Positions 8,527 through 18,433 of a stretch of DNA of 64,000 nucleotides are shown here, in pieces. Position 1 is the stretch's first letter, and each line of letters opens with the position of its first letter. Under the pieces are notes generated by a model, which saw only the letters and a program-made list of their open reading frames with translations, did not search any database and was not told the DNA's origin. The translations under genes and the position numbers were made by a program. The DNA comes from Paenibacillus hamazuiensis (GTDB lineage: Bacteria; Bacillota; Bacilli; Paenibacillales; NBRC-103111): assembly GCF_023276405.1 (NCBI RefSeq), contig NZ_JALRMO010000001.1, forward strand, positions 6,321,001 through 6,385,000, given 5' to 3'.

Positions 8527-9282
8527 TTATTTTTCAGGAATGATTTCATTAATACAGCTCAAAGCGTTTAATGTTCTCGGAAAACCCACATAGGGAAGGC
8601 ACTGAGTGATGGCGGTGATCATGGTTTCCTTGTCATTGCCCACATTCAGGCTGCCCCGCACATGCGCCTTGACTTGATTTTCACAACCGCCCAGGCAACT
8701 TACGATGCAGAGGGTAAGCAGCTCCCGCGTTTTCAAATCAAGACCTCCACGGGTGTAGAAGTCGCCAAAACAAAAGGCGGAAAGATAGTCCTGTATATGC
8801 TTTTGGTCTACCGGGGCACTTTCGCGCATTTTCGCAATGATATCCCCGAAAATCTCCACCTGTACTGCAAGCCCCTTGTCAAGCCGATTATCTTCTTCCA
8901 CCTGCTTTTGGCTTTCGAGCGGCAATGCAATATTTCTCGCTTTGAACACCTCGTTTATCTCTCCGATGGCATTGAGGGTTTTCGGGAATCCAAGATACGG
9001 GGCACACTGGTAAATGGCTTCTTTGATTTCCACCGGTGTGAGTCCAACGTTTAGCGCGGCGTGAGTATGTGCCTTGAGCTGGGGCAACGTTTGGTTCGTT
9101 GCAAGCACCACCAGAGTGATAAGCTCACGCTGCTTATTATCCAGTTTACCTTGAGAAAAAACTTCGCCAAAAATGAAGCGGCTCAAGATGTCCTGAAAAT
9201 CGGGATCGGTAGCATATGCTGCCGGCACTCCATTACCAAATAGCTGTTTATACGTTTCTTGGCTCTTTTCAATTCGATTCAT
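8527..9282 (-). CDS. Carboxymuconolactone decarboxylase family protein, two domains
   Basis: 251 aa with two tandem CMD/AhpD-like halves (residues ~35-110 and ~165-245), each with the RELxTL helix (KQRELITLVVLA; KTRELLTLCIVS) followed by KAHTHAALNVG or KAHVRGSLNVG. The first half lacks the CxxC redox pair; the second has 'CLGGCENQ' (CLGGC, not CxxC). AGGAGG lies ahead of the ATG at 9282. It overlaps the upstream MFS gene by 14 bp and precedes the cupin, forming a three-gene leftward operon. Proteins of this class act in aromatic ring metabolism or as alkylhydroperoxidase-like antioxidants. Confidence 0.88.
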   Translation of the reverse strand: MNRIEKSQETYKQLFGNGVPAAYATDPDFQDILSRFIFGEVFSQGKLDNKQRELITLVVLATNQTLPQLKAHTHAALNVGLTPVEIKEAIYQCAPYLGFPKTLNAIGEINEVFKARNIALPLESQKQVEEDNRLDKGLAVQVEIFGDIIAKMRESAPVDQKHIQDYLSAFCFGDFYTRGGLDLKTRELLTLCIVSCLGGCENQVKAHVRGSLNVGNDKETMITAITQCLPYVGFPRTLNALSCINEIIPEK

Positions 9283-10441
9283 AACTTAACCTCCTGCTTG
9301 TTTTGCGGCTGAATGAGACCACCGCAAGAATGACGGCAATTGCGACTGCTATAGCAGCAATCCAACCGACCGCTCCTATCGATAAGCTTCCTGCTGCAAT
9401 ACCTCCAATTCCGCCGGCTGCAGCGATGCTAAGCTGTAGGATGGAGCCGTACAGGCTCAGCATAATTCCGGAGGCTTCCGGAGCTAACGCCACCAGGTTA
9501 AACTGCAAACCCGGACCGGACGACCATGCAGAGAAAGCCCACAGCATAAGGAGCGGAATGGTGATGAACGTTGATTTGGCGATAGTGGACAGCAAGACAA
9601 GAGCTATGACATGAACAACCATGCCGGTCATTAGTGACTTGGGAATACCGATACGGTCCGTTATGAATCCGCCGAACTTAGAACCGATTAAGGTAGCAAT
9701 ACCGAATGCAAAAAGAGCAAAGCTCACTTCCCGTTCGCCCATGGATGTAACTTTTAGCAGGAAAGGGGCAATATATGCATAGAGCATGGCATATCCCAAC
9801 TGCCAGAAAAACGTGACACCGAACCCATTTAAGATTTCCGGATTCCTCAAAAGGGCCAGCTGCTTACCGAGAGGAATAGGCGCATCGCCTTCTGTGCGCG
9901 GAATCGTTCGAGCCACAGCGAAGATCGCAAGCAAACTGAGAATACCGATACCCACGAAGATGGCCTTCCAGCCGTATGTGGCAGCCACGACGCGGCCAAT
10001 GGGAACTCCGGCAATGAGGGACGCACTGAACCCAAGTATCACGGTGCCAATCGCCCCGGCTTGCTTGCCCGGCGCCGCCAGTTTCGCCGCAACGGTCTTC
10101 GCGCCGATAACAAAGACGCCGCCCCCTATGGCAAGTACAATACGGGATACGATGAGAAATCCGAAGCCCGGTAAGGTAACCGTCAAAATGCTGCCGAACA
10201 CCACTATGGCGAGAGAAAGCATTAACAAGTGACATCGATCCATCTTCGTAGTCGCCATCACGAAAATCGGCGAACCGATCGCGTTAGCGATTGCGAATAC
10301 GGTGATCAGTTGTCCTGCCGCCGACACCGAAATATGTGCCCAGGCGGCGATTTGGTCCAGAATACCGGCAATGACATACTCCGATGTACTCACAAAGAAA
10401 CTAATAAACGCCAGCATGTAGATTTTCCAAGTATTATTCAT
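9269..10441 (-). CDS. MFS transporter (DHA1-type efflux)
   Basis: About 390 aa with 12 predicted membrane spans, starting MNNTWKIYML at 10441; AAGGGGG upstream favours this over the longer frame beginning at 10471. The motif-A-like loop is degenerate (TTKMDRCHLL), and the 'SRIVLAIGGGVF' and 'LGFSASLIAGVPIGRV' segments in TM4-TM5 fit the AraJ/YdhP-like drug/sugar efflux group. It heads the operon with the CMD and cupin genes, so export of the compound these proteins handle is plausible. The substrate cannot be told from sequence. Confidence 0.88.
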   Translation of the reverse strand: MNNTWKIYMLAFISFFVSTSEYVIAGILDQIAAWAHISVSAAGQLITVFAIANAIGSPIFVMATTKMDRCHLLMLSLAIVVFGSILTVTLPGFGFLIVSRIVLAIGGGVFVIGAKTVAAKLAAPGKQAGAIGTVILGFSASLIAGVPIGRVVAATYGWKAIFVGIGILSLLAIFAVARTIPRTEGDAPIPLGKQLALLRNPEILNGFGVTFFWQLGYAMLYAYIAPFLLKVTSMGEREVSFALFAFGIATLIGSKFGGFITDRIGIPKSLMTGMVVHVIALVLLSTIAKSTFITIPLLMLWAFSAWSSGPGLQFNLVALAPEASGIMLSLYGSILQLSIAAAGGIGGIAAGSLSIGAVGWIAAIAVAIAVILAVVSFSRKTSRRLSYESN

Positions 10442-10539
10442 TTTAATCCCCCTTATAAGCAAGGTAACCATACGAATTTGTTCAAGTGAAGAGGCACACC
10501 TGTGTAGGCGTGCCCCTTCATACTTGCCAGATTTAAAAT

Positions 10540-11589
10540 TTATTCATTCTCCATCGTGCTGATGTCGATCACAAATCGATATCGGACATCCGAAGCTAAC
10601 ACGCGTTCCCAAGCTTCATCAATTTGCTTGGCGGAAATCACCTCAATCTCAGGTGCAATGTGGTGTTCAGCGCAAAAATCAAGCATTTCCTGCGTTTCGC
10701 GAATTCCACCGATCATCGACCCGGCAAATGACCGACGATGGCCGATTAGGGAGAATACGTTAACAGACAACGGTTCCGCCGGCGCGCCGACGTTGACCAA
10801 TGTGCCTTCCAGCGCCAAGAGCGAAAGGTAGGCGTTAATATCGATCTGCGCGCTTACGGTATTCACGATGAGGTCGAAGGAACCGGCCAACTTCTTAAAC
10901 GTCTCCGGATCGCTCGTGGCATAATAATGGTCCGCGCCAAGCCGCAAACCGTCTTCTTTTTTCTTCAGCGACTGCGATAAAACCGTAACCTCCGCCCCCA
11001 TGGCATGAGCGAGCTTCACAGCCATGTGTCCAAGCCCGCCAAGTCCGACAACCGCTACCTTCTTGCCGGGAGCGGCTCCCCAATGGCGCAGCGGCGAATA
11101 CGTTGTGATGCCGGCACACAAGAGTGGTGCAGCAGCGTCAAGCTCGATACCATCAGGAATTCGAACCACGAAATCTTCGGTTACCACGATGTGGGTGGAA
11201 TAGCCACCCTGCGTATATTGTCCGTACCGATCAATAGCACCATAGGTGCCCGTCATTCCACCCAGGCAATACTGCTCCTCTCCCTTATGGCAGTTAACGC
11301 ACTCTCCGCAGGAGTCAACCATACAGCCTACTCCCACTCGATCGCCAACGGCATACTTGGTGACTTCCGGACCAACCTGAGCGACAATTCCAGCGATCTC
11401 GTGACCTGGAACGAGAGGATATTTAACCGGCCCCCATTCGCCGCGAGCCGTGTGAATGTCGGAGTGGCAAATGCCGGCATAATTTATCTCAATGAGGACA
11501 TCATGCGGCTGAAGATTCCTACGCTCGATCGTGGTAAGTTTAAACGGACCTTCCGGACTGAATGTAGCGCGAGCGTGAGCAGTAATCAT
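10540..11589 (-). CDS. Zinc-dependent alcohol dehydrogenase, copy 1
   Basis: 349 aa medium-chain reductase/dehydrogenase of the YahK/cinnamyl-alcohol type. Catalytic zinc ligands are C41 (AGICHSDIH), H63/E64 (VPGHEIAG) and a later Cys (LLCAGIT). The structural zinc cluster is C94/C97/C100/C108. The Rossmann motif is [14 protein letters not shown]. Reduces aldehydes with NAD(P)H. AGGAGGG precedes the ATG. The 3' 570 bp differ at only about ten bases from the copy at 15337-16386 while the 5' halves diverge more, which suggests gene conversion. The AT-rich 210 bp upstream may hold a TetR operator. Confidence 0.93.
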   Translation of the reverse strand: MITAHARATFSPEGPFKLTTIERRNLQPHDVLIEINYAGICHSDIHTARGEWGPVKYPLVPGHEIAGIVAQVGPEVTKYAVGDRVGVGCMVDSCGECVNCHKGEEQYCLGGMTGTYGAIDRYGQYTQGGYSTHIVVTEDFVVRIPDGIELDAAAPLLCAGITTYSPLRHWGAAPGKKVAVVGLGGLGHMAVKLAHAMGAEVTVLSQSLKKKEDGLRLGADHYYATSDPETFKKLAGSFDLIVNTVSAQIDINAYLSLLALEGTLVNVGAPAEPLSVNVFSLIGHRRSFAGSMIGGIRETQEMLDFCAEHHIAPEIEVISAKQIDEAWERVLASDVRYRFVIDISTMENE

Positions 11590-11800
11590 ATATAACCCTC
11601 CTGTAATCTTTGATTAAATAAAAACCCCAGAATTAATCAACATCTGTTCATTATTATAAATTAAATCAAAATACTATCAATGGTTAAAAGAGCGTAATTC
11701 GTTGATTATTAAACAAATTAATATATATTGTTTATTAACTTTCGGAAGACCAACACATAATCTCACCAGCATGAAAAAATCCTCCTTGCGGACACTTGAT

Positions 11801-12859
11801 TCAATCCGAAAGCGGCACAGTCCAATCTGCTTCCTTGATCCATGTCCGGTTGCTGAATTCGCGGCCACGCAGCACAACCTTGTTGCTATAAACCTCAATG
11901 AACAGGCCTTGCGCAGCATCCTTCCTTACATTCTCGTATTTGGTATTCATCACGAGACCGATCGACGAGTTTTTAAACCAGTGGAACGTTTCTTGGATAT
12001 AATGCTCCGTGCTCACGGTAAAATCCTGGTGGGTATGCCCGGAAAAAACGAATACGTTTCGGTACGGTGTTAAAATCTCCCTGAACTGCTTGGCTTTAAT
12101 CAGCATATGATTGCCTCCGTCCTGGCCTACCGGGGGCAACTCTTGGTGAATCATGACAAATACCGGCTTGCCGTCTTTGTTTTCGGCCATCTTGCTCCGA
12201 AACCAGTTCATTTGCTCCTCCGAGTACCATGCGCCTTCGCCCACTTCCGGTTTTTCCTGAACATACGCTTCCTGCGACAGGAGAATAAAATGGAACCCGT
12301 TCAGCCGAACGTCATGGTAAGGTTTCTCGAGATTGAACATGGAGGTGAACGCCTGCCGAGCCATCGCATCGGTCTTGCCGTTCGGAAACGTATCCTGGCT
12401 CCACGTGCCATTCTTTCCTATCCAAACGTTATAATAGTCGTGGTTCCCCATATTGGCATATACCGGCGGAAGCTCGTATTGGGACATGATATTTTTGAAT
12501 TCCCTGTAATCAGCCGGTGTCCCTGAATCGGTAACATCTCCGGTAATCATGATTGCTTGTGCTTTGTCTCCGAACGTCTTTATATCATCAAGCGCTTTTC
12601 GCAAGTGGTTCGATTGGACGGAGATCCCCGAATTTATATGGAGGTCGCTAATAATGAAAAAGGAAATCAGCGGGCCAGCGTCTTCCGCCCGTTGATTCGC
12701 TTCTGCCACACCGACTTGTGGCGTTGCCGTCGCAGGCTCCGTTATGTTTTCGTGGCCCGTAGTCTCTCGAAATCGGCGGAACATAAAAAGTGCAGATATG
12801 GTTAAAATACATGCCCAACCGGCTGCGATCCACCATTTGATAAAGTTTCGTCGTGTCAT
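11801..12859 (-). CDS. Membrane-anchored calcineurin-like metallophosphoesterase
   Basis: 352 aa. Residues ~8-30 form a TM or signal anchor behind a TRRNFIKWW start. The phosphoesterase domain starts near residue 65 with the signature DLHIN, GDVTDSG, GNHDYY, MIHQE and GHTHQD metal-binding motifs, so both metal sites look intact. It is predicted to act on the outer face of the membrane. A C-terminal beta-rich segment (~300-350) follows. Substrate (nucleotide, phospholipid or wall phosphoester) unknown. It stands alone, leftward, between the ADH and AKR genes. Confidence 0.88.
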   Translation of the reverse strand: MTRRNFIKWWIAAGWACILTISALFMFRRFRETTGHENITEPATATPQVGVAEANQRAEDAGPLISFFIISDLHINSGISVQSNHLRKALDDIKTFGDKAQAIMITGDVTDSGTPADYREFKNIMSQYELPPVYANMGNHDYYNVWIGKNGTWSQDTFPNGKTDAMARQAFTSMFNLEKPYHDVRLNGFHFILLSQEAYVQEKPEVGEGAWYSEEQMNWFRSKMAENKDGKPVFVMIHQELPPVGQDGGNHMLIKAKQFREILTPYRNVFVFSGHTHQDFTVSTEHYIQETFHWFKNSSIGLVMNTKYENVRKDAAQGLFIEVYSNKVVLRGREFSNRTWIKEADWTVPLSD

Positions 12860-13075
12860 TGTACAATAATGTCCTCTTCAAAAATGTAGAAACGGCAATC
12901 AGCAGTTCTTTTCCGTGCAGTTTATTCCTTTCGCTTCCATAAGCCCATCCAGTCAGAATGGGAATTGCAAAACGTTGCGATCATGCTGCTCCAATAACCT
13001 CTGTTCGGCGAGGACATCGCTCTTCTCATCGGGGTAAGCCTCATAGACACGGTGTAGGGTAAGAGTCCGCCGATG

Positions 13076-14050
13076 TTAAAAATGCCCAACGACTCGGTGC
13101 GGTACATACGGTTCCTCCAAGAACGCAATTTCTTCAGGTGTAAGTTTTATGGAAAGAGCAGCATCCGCATCCTCGAGGTGGGAAATTTTCGTAGCGCCGA
13201 CGATGGGGGCGGTTACCGGTTCTTTGTGCAGAAGCCACGCAAGCGCGATGTGAACGCGGCGAACGCCATGTTGATCCGCAAGATTCGCAACCCGATCGAT
13301 CACCAATTGATCCAAGTCTGCTGCGGCATCATATTTTTGTTTGGCAATTTGATCGGTTTCGGCACGATGTGTGGATGCCTCCCGCGCCAATTTTCCTCCT
13401 GCGAGCGGGCTATAAGGAATGACCCCGATTTTTTCTTCCTTGCAAAGCGGCAGCATCTCCCGCTCCTCTTCGCGGTAAATCAGGTTTAAATGATTCTGCA
13501 TAGATACGAATCGTGTCCATCCATTTTTCTCAGCTGCATGCAATGCCTTTTGGAACTGCCATGCCCACATGGCAGAAGCGCCGATGTATCGTGCCTTACC
13601 AGCCTTGACTACATCGTGAAGCGCCTCCATCGTCTCTTCGATAGGCGTATCATAATCCCAACGGTGAATTTGATACAAATCGACGTAGTCGGTTTTCAAT
13701 CTCTTAAGGCTCTTATCGATTTCGCTCATGATCGCTTTGCGGGAAAGGCCGGCGCCGTTGGGTCCTTGATGCATTCGTCCGTGAACTTTAGTTGCAATGA
13801 CGACTTCGTCCCGGTTGGCGTAATCTTTGAGTACATTTCCGACAATTTCCTCGCTTGTTCCCCCAGCATAGACATTTGCCGTATCAAAAAAATTAATTCC
13901 AAGCTCCAGGGCTTTTTTAATGATCGGACGAGCGCGGTCCTCATCAAGCACCCATCGATGGTGCCCTTTCTCTGCGTCGCCGAAGCCCATACAACCAAGA
14001 CAAATCCGAGATACATCCAAGCCGGTATTCCCAAGTTTCGTATAGTCCAT
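13076..14050 (-). CDS. Aldo/keto reductase (YajO/GSP69-like), copy 1
   Basis: 324 aa TIM-barrel NADPH-dependent reductase. Catalytic residues appear as D and Y in FFDTANVYAGG, K in VIATKVHG, and H in LYQIHRWD. NADPH-site text near the end is APIVGATKISHLEDA. GGGAGG lies 9-10 nt before the ATG. A close paralogue is at 28325-29305 and a decayed third copy at 32766-33090. Reduces aldehydes or quinones; the physiological substrate is unknown. The 215 bp between its stop and the metallophosphoesterase start hold no convincing gene. Confidence 0.92.
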   Translation of the reverse strand: MDYTKLGNTGLDVSRICLGCMGFGDAEKGHHRWVLDEDRARPIIKKALELGINFFDTANVYAGGTSEEIVGNVLKDYANRDEVVIATKVHGRMHQGPNGAGLSRKAIMSEIDKSLKRLKTDYVDLYQIHRWDYDTPIEETMEALHDVVKAGKARYIGASAMWAWQFQKALHAAEKNGWTRFVSMQNHLNLIYREEEREMLPLCKEEKIGVIPYSPLAGGKLAREASTHRAETDQIAKQKYDAAADLDQLVIDRVANLADQHGVRRVHIALAWLLHKEPVTAPIVGATKISHLEDADAALSIKLTPEEIAFLEEPYVPHRVVGHF

Positions 14051-14114
14051 TTCATTCTTCCTCCCTTATTTGTTTAAATAGAGATCAAAATGGGCGACTT
14101 TTATTGTTGGTACA

Positions 14115-14498
14115 TCAGGCATTGGTTCCACGCGGCACAACCTTGACTGTCGCAGAACGGGCTCGCGTGCTGATCATCGAGTTTAGATAAGGGCTGCCCT
14201 TGTATTTTGCTCGGTACGCATTGTCAATGAGGTCGTCCATCTTCCCATCGACAGGTTCAAAAGTGACTTCCTTCGTCATTCCGGCGACAGTGATTCGCCC
14301 CGCCTTCTGCCGTACCGCTGCTTGGTACCAACGGGAGTTCTGCCCGTAGTAGGCGCGTACATAGAGTGAGTCGCCAACCACAACGGACCAAATCCAAGTC
14401 GGGGTGCCGTAGGTTACTCCGTCTTCACGGAATGGCGAGATGTGCAGGTCATCAGCTCCAGCAATCTTGTGCAGTTCTTCTTTCGGCCATGTGTCCAT
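14115..14498 (-). CDS. DUF2255 family protein
   Basis: 127 aa starting MDTWPKEELHKIAGA at 14498, preceded by AAGGAGG with 9-nt spacing; a longer frame to 14540 lacks such a site. The whole protein fits the DUF2255 pattern (ISPFREDGVTYGTPTWIWSV near residue 20, YGQNSRWYQAA and DNAYRAKY later). Members are typically found beside short-chain dehydrogenases, AKRs and TetR regulators, as here. The function is unknown. The gene is divergent from the TetR gene at 14743, sharing a ~240-bp AT-rich promoter region. Confidence 0.85.
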   Translation of the reverse strand: MDTWPKEELHKIAGADDLHISPFREDGVTYGTPTWIWSVVVGDSLYVRAYYGQNSRWYQAAVRQKAGRITVAGMTKEVTFEPVDGKMDDLIDNAYRAKYKGSPYLNSMISTRARSATVKVVPRGTNA

Positions 14499-14742
14499 GA
14501 GTTGCATCCTCCTTAAAATTTGATGATATAAAGCCGCCAATACTCTTTTTATATGTGTGTATCAAGCTGGGGCATAATATTTCCAGCAACGTCAATAGAA
14601 ATGAACATTGATTGTTTAATCGACTCACGTTTATAATTTTAAACAGAATCAAAATGCTTGCAATAATCAATTCCTCGCGATGTGTGGATTACTCAACAAA
14701 TCATCCATATTTGCTGATTATCTGAGAAAGGTGATTGATTCA

Positions 14743-15288
14743 ATGCCAAAAGTAGACAGACGTGTACTTAAATCTCAAGAAGCGATAAAGAAAGCGATTC
14801 TTGAACTAATGACCGAAAAAAACTTCGATGATATTACAATCCGGGATATTTCCGACCGGGCAAATGTTAATCGGGGTACAATTTATCTCCATTACATGGA
14901 TAAATTTGACTTGCTTGATAAGATTATCGAAGAACACATAAGCAACCTCCGGGAGCTTTGCCACTCTGCAGCCGAAATGACTTTCAAAGAAGGAAATTAT
15001 GTTTGGTTCGAATACTTTGCGGACAACCATTTGTTCTTTTCAACGATGCTGAACACGAAAAGCGCAGCTTATTTTCGCAGCCGATTCCTTGAGTTGGTCG
15101 TCCAAGAGTACAAGGTTGAAGTGGATGTAACCGAAGGAAAAAACCAGGGACTGAACGAAGAGGTTATCCTTCAGTTTTTTGGGGCGGCGGTCGTGGGGGC
15201 AGTGGAATGGTGGTTTAAGAATGGTATGCCTGTACCGCCTCGTGTCATCGCAGAACAAACTGGGATATTGTTGGATAGGAATTTTTAA
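14743..15288 (+). CDS. TetR family regulator, copy 1
   Basis: 181 aa from ATG 14743 (MPKVDRRVLKSQEAIKKA) with GAAAGGTGAT upstream. The HTH is at ~24-45 (DDITIRDISDRANVNRGTIY), followed by LHYMDKFDLLDKII; the C-terminal part is a TetR_C_7-like ligand domain. It is one of three close paralogues in the window (14743, 19585, 31684) sharing the opening KVDRRxxK, the spacing and the C-terminal EWWxxNxxP motif. Each sits next to an oxidoreductase or hydrolase block, so each probably represses its neighbours in response to a reactive aromatic or aldehyde ligand. It is divergent from the DUF2255 gene. Confidence 0.9.
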   Translation: MPKVDRRVLKSQEAIKKAILELMTEKNFDDITIRDISDRANVNRGTIYLHYMDKFDLLDKIIEEHISNLRELCHSAAEMTFKEGNYVWFEYFADNHLFFSTMLNTKSAAYFRSRFLELVVQEYKVEVDVTEGKNQGLNEEVILQFFGAAVVGAVEWWFKNGMPVPPRVIAEQTGILLDRNF

Positions 15289-15336
15289 AGAGGCATACCG
15301 GTGATGGCATGCCTCTAATATTTTTCGGGATAATCG

Positions 15337-16386
15337 CTATTCATTCTCCATCGTGCTGATGTCGATCACAAATCGATATCGGACATCCGAAGCTAACACG
15401 CGTTCCCACGCTTCATCAATTTGCTTGGCGGAAATCACCTCAATCTCAGGTGCAATGTGGTGTTCAGCGCAAAAATCAAGCATTTCCTGCGTTTCGCGAA
15501 TTCCACCGATCATCGACCCGGCGAACGACCGACGATGGCCGATTAGGGAGAATACGTTAACAGACAACGGTTCCGCCGGCGCGCCGACGTTGACCAATGT
15601 GCCTTCCAGCGCCAAGAGCGAAAGGTAGGCATTAATATCGATCTGCGCGCTTACGGTATTCACGATGAGGTCGAAAGAACCGGCCAACTTCTTAAACGTC
15701 TCCGGATCGCTCGTGGCATAATAATGGTCCGCGCCAAGCCGCAAACCGTCTTCTTTTTTCTTCAAGGACTGCGATAAAACCGTAACCTCCGCCCCCATGG
15801 CATGAGCGAGCTTCACAGCCATGTGTCCAAGCCCGCCAAGTCCAACAACCGCTACCTTCTTGCCTGGAGCGGCTCCCCAATGGCGCAGCGGCGAGTACGT
15901 TGTGATGCCGGCACATAGCAAAGGAGCCGCGACGTCAAGCTCCATACCGTCAGGAATTCTAACCACGAAGTCTTCGGTGACGACGATATGGGTGGAATAA
16001 CCCCCCTGCGTATATTGTCCGTACCGGTCGATGGCTGCATAGGTGCCCGTATTGCCGCTAAGACAATACTGCTCCTCTCCCTTATGGCAGTTAACGCACT
16101 CTCCGCAGGAGTCAACCATGCAGCCTACCCCTACTCGGTCGCCGACGGCATACTTGGTGACTTCCGAACCAACCTGGGTGACGATCCCGGCAATCTCGTG
16201 CCCCGGAACGAGAGGATAATTCACCGGCCCCCATTCGCCGCGAGCGGTATGAATGTCGGAGTGGCAAATACCGGCGTACTTAATCTCAATGAGGACATCA
16301 TGCGGCTGGAGATCCCTGCGTTCTATCGTAGTCAGTTTGAATGGACCTTCCGGACTGAATGTTGCGCGTGCATTAACAGTAATCAT
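15337..16386 (-). CDS. Zinc-dependent alcohol dehydrogenase, copy 2
   Basis: 349 aa, same family and same zinc ligands as the copy at 10540-11589 (catalytic C41, H63, E64; structural C94, C97, C100, C108). Protein differences are confined to the first ~155 residues; the C-terminal half is identical or almost so. AGGAGG lies upstream of the ATG at 16386. It is convergent with the TetR gene, only 48 bp apart. This gene and copy 1 bracket a 5-kb block (metallophosphoesterase, AKR, DUF2255, TetR). As same-orientation long repeats they could recombine and delete it. Confidence 0.93.
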   Translation of the reverse strand: MITVNARATFSPEGPFKLTTIERRDLQPHDVLIEIKYAGICHSDIHTARGEWGPVNYPLVPGHEIAGIVTQVGSEVTKYAVGDRVGVGCMVDSCGECVNCHKGEEQYCLSGNTGTYAAIDRYGQYTQGGYSTHIVVTEDFVVRIPDGMELDVAAPLLCAGITTYSPLRHWGAAPGKKVAVVGLGGLGHMAVKLAHAMGAEVTVLSQSLKKKEDGLRLGADHYYATSDPETFKKLAGSFDLIVNTVSAQIDINAYLSLLALEGTLVNVGAPAEPLSVNVFSLIGHRRSFAGSMIGGIRETQEMLDFCAEHHIAPEIEVISAKQIDEAWERVLASDVRYRFVIDISTMENE

Positions 16387-16606
16387 AGTTTTTTAACCTC
16401 CTGCAATCTATGTAATCGTCATGAAGACAACACCATTGATTTCTATCAGCCTTGTATTCAAATCCGACAAGACCCGCAAGTGAAGAACTGCAAATCATGT
16501 GACCGGAACAGCCTACATATTGCAGGAAACACAATACGGGCGACGTTTATCGGATCTTGGAGAGGGTCGTGATTCGGCGTTCGATTTGCTCTCGGGTCAG
16601 CTGCGA

Positions 16607-16813
16607 TTAGTCTTGCTCGGCATGTGCTTGAATAAGCAGCTGTTGTTGCCGTTCATTGTTTGGTGCACCTGCTGCCGGCATAACGCCCGATTGCTGCTGC
16701 GCGTATTGGATCAGCTCGTTGCATTCTTGGATCACCTGACTCCAGTTGCTATTGGAGCATGCATTTTCGATCTCCTGGCACTGCTGCTGCCAGCTTTGTC
16801 CTGCTGTCCCCAT
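16607..16813 (-). CDS. Small glutamine-rich hypothetical protein
   Basis: 68 aa, soluble, rich in Gln/Asn (SWQQQCQEIENACSN, ELIQYAQQQSG, NNERQQQLLIQAHAEQD) with three cysteines. AAGGAGGGG precedes the ATG with good spacing, which supports a real gene. No domain is recognised. It lies alone between ADH copy 2 and an MFS gene, same strand. The 220 bp between it and the ADH start show no other gene. Confidence 0.6.
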   Translation of the reverse strand: MGTAGQSWQQQCQEIENACSNSNWSQVIQECNELIQYAQQQSGVMPAAGAPNNERQQQLLIQAHAEQD

Positions 16814-16917
16814 GCGGGTCCCCTCCTTTTCTTACGTCTGGCTGTTTCAACCAAAAATAGGATAGACCATGCCGACATCATTTATGCGCATCATGTTGTT
16901 GTTTCCGAAGCCCGGCT

Positions 16918-18090
16918 TTATCCGGAGAGTTGTCGCGTTGGAGAAAACATGTAGTTTCTAAGTACGATCGCGGCAAAGCTAAACAATAATGAAAGTATTC
17001 CCACCATTACGACGTATTGTATGCCCATTCCTGATATAAATAACCCGCCTACCGCCGCACCCAATGTTGTTCCTACATTACAGGACGATATAAATAATCC
17101 ATTTGCGAAATCAGGCGCTTCGGGAGCTGCAGACGCAATCAAATATTGATTAATATTTGCCATTATTCCTCCAGCTAATATGCCCCAAACGAATGTTATA
17201 ATCGCCACAGGTACGGCAAACTGCCCTGCAAAGAAGAAAATGATGTAAACAACGCCCAATAATAAAGGAAAATATACTACAGACTTAACGGCATTATGAG
17301 TTAGCAGCTTTCCTGCGACAATGTTTCCGATAATATTGGCTCCACCGAAGATAAATATCGTTAAACTTATGGTATTCGGAGACATATTCGTTACTGTTTT
17401 CAAATATTCGGCAAAATAACTATAAACCCCAAATACAGCTGAGTTTAATAAAATGACAGTCACGATGGAAAGCCAAATAATAGGTTTTTTTAATACGGAA
17501 AGTTGTGTACCATAAGAAAGTCTTTCTTCAACAGGCATGGACGGTACAAAAATCAATGTAACAATGAGTACAATGGAATTAACCATAGCAAAAAACGCCA
17601 TCGCCATTTCATACGAAACGGTACTATCAATAAAACTTGCGATCGGTACGCCGGCTACCATCCCGGCAGATATTCCTATAAATACTTTAGCAACGGCTTT
17701 TGGAGCTTCTTCTTGACTTACTGAGGAAGCGGCAACTGTAAATGCCAAAGAACAATAGATCGGATGAAACAAGGCCGGAATTATACGAGTAATTAATAAA
17801 ATGGTAAAGTTGGATGTACATACGGATACGATGTTTCCCAAAACAAAAACACCTAATACAAGTAACATAACCTTCTTGCGATTGATCCCGGAAAACAACA
17901 ACGGCAGCGTTGGTCCGGACACAGCAATAGTAAGAGCAAAAAGACTCACAAGCCATCCTGCTTTTGATATGCTGACATTAAAGTGATCGGCAATGGAAGG
18001 CAGTAACCCGATAACCCCCATTTCGGTATTCAAGATACCGAAAACACCGATGGTTAATATAAATATCAGTAATTTTTTTCGGTTCTCCAT
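16918..18090 (-). CDS. MFS transporter (AraJ/YdhP-like efflux)
   Basis: 390 aa, 12 spans, starting MENRKKLLIFILTIG at 18090 with AGGTGGGG just upstream. Typical DHA1 text includes NTEMGVIGLLPSIADHF in TM1, an SGINRKKVMLL loop after TM2 and IGISAGMVAGVPIASF in TM5. A decayed close relative is at 26091-26533. Its start is preceded directly by the truncated SDR and then the hydrolase, all leftward, so it may be transcribed with the hydrolase. Likely drug or sugar export. Confidence 0.88.
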   Translation of the reverse strand: MENRKKLLIFILTIGVFGILNTEMGVIGLLPSIADHFNVSISKAGWLVSLFALTIAVSGPTLPLLFSGINRKKVMLLVLGVFVLGNIVSVCTSNFTILLITRIIPALFHPIYCSLAFTVAASSVSQEEAPKAVAKVFIGISAGMVAGVPIASFIDSTVSYEMAMAFFAMVNSIVLIVTLIFVPSMPVEERLSYGTQLSVLKKPIIWLSIVTVILLNSAVFGVYSYFAEYLKTVTNMSPNTISLTIFIFGGANIIGNIVAGKLLTHNAVKSVVYFPLLLGVVYIIFFFAGQFAVPVAIITFVWGILAGGIMANINQYLIASAAPEAPDFANGLFISSCNVGTTLGAAVGGLFISGMGIQYVVMVGILSLLFSFAAIVLRNYMFSPTRQLSG

Positions 18091-18111
18091 AATCCCCACC
18101 TTCATGAAAGG

Positions 18112-18430
18112 TTACCAATCGATTCGTTTTCCATCTCTGAAGAACCCGCCGTTAGGTCCTTCCGGTCCGATCTCCGTTAACCACAGGATCGACTCGGCGG
18201 CTTGCTTGGGAGTTCGTGGGGCCGTTGGTCCCCCCATATCCGAGCTCAACCACCCGGGATCGACCGCATTTATTTTAATATCACCCTTGATTTCTGCAGC
18301 GACCAATCGTGTCAATCCATTTAGGGCAAGCTTAGACAACTTGTAGGCGCCTGCTCCTGAATAAGACATTTCACTTAACGCCCATATTCTATACCCGCTT
18401 CATCAATCCGGTTGGCGGATTTTGAAGCTA
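18112..18430 (-). pseudogene. 3' remnant of a short-chain dehydrogenase
   Basis: Only the C-terminal ~90 residues of an SDR remain: the active-site YxxxK region (ALSEMSYSGAGAYKLSKLAL), INAVDPGWLSSDMGG and the end GFFRDGKRIDW. The N-terminal Rossmann half with the TGxxxGIG motif is missing, and frames upstream of 18400 contain stops. An ATG at 18369 gives an 85-residue reading frame, which cannot bind the cofactor. It sits 3 bp from the hydrolase stop, so a deletion probably joined the two. Confidence 0.8.
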
Positions 18431-18433
18431 TGG

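Noticed and set aside
12922-13128. 68-aa minus-strand ORF between the metallophosphoesterase and AKR genes
   Set aside because: It overlaps the AKR 3' end in another frame and lacks a ribosome site; composition is arginine/serine-rich as in shadow frames. Could hide a remnant, but I cannot name it.
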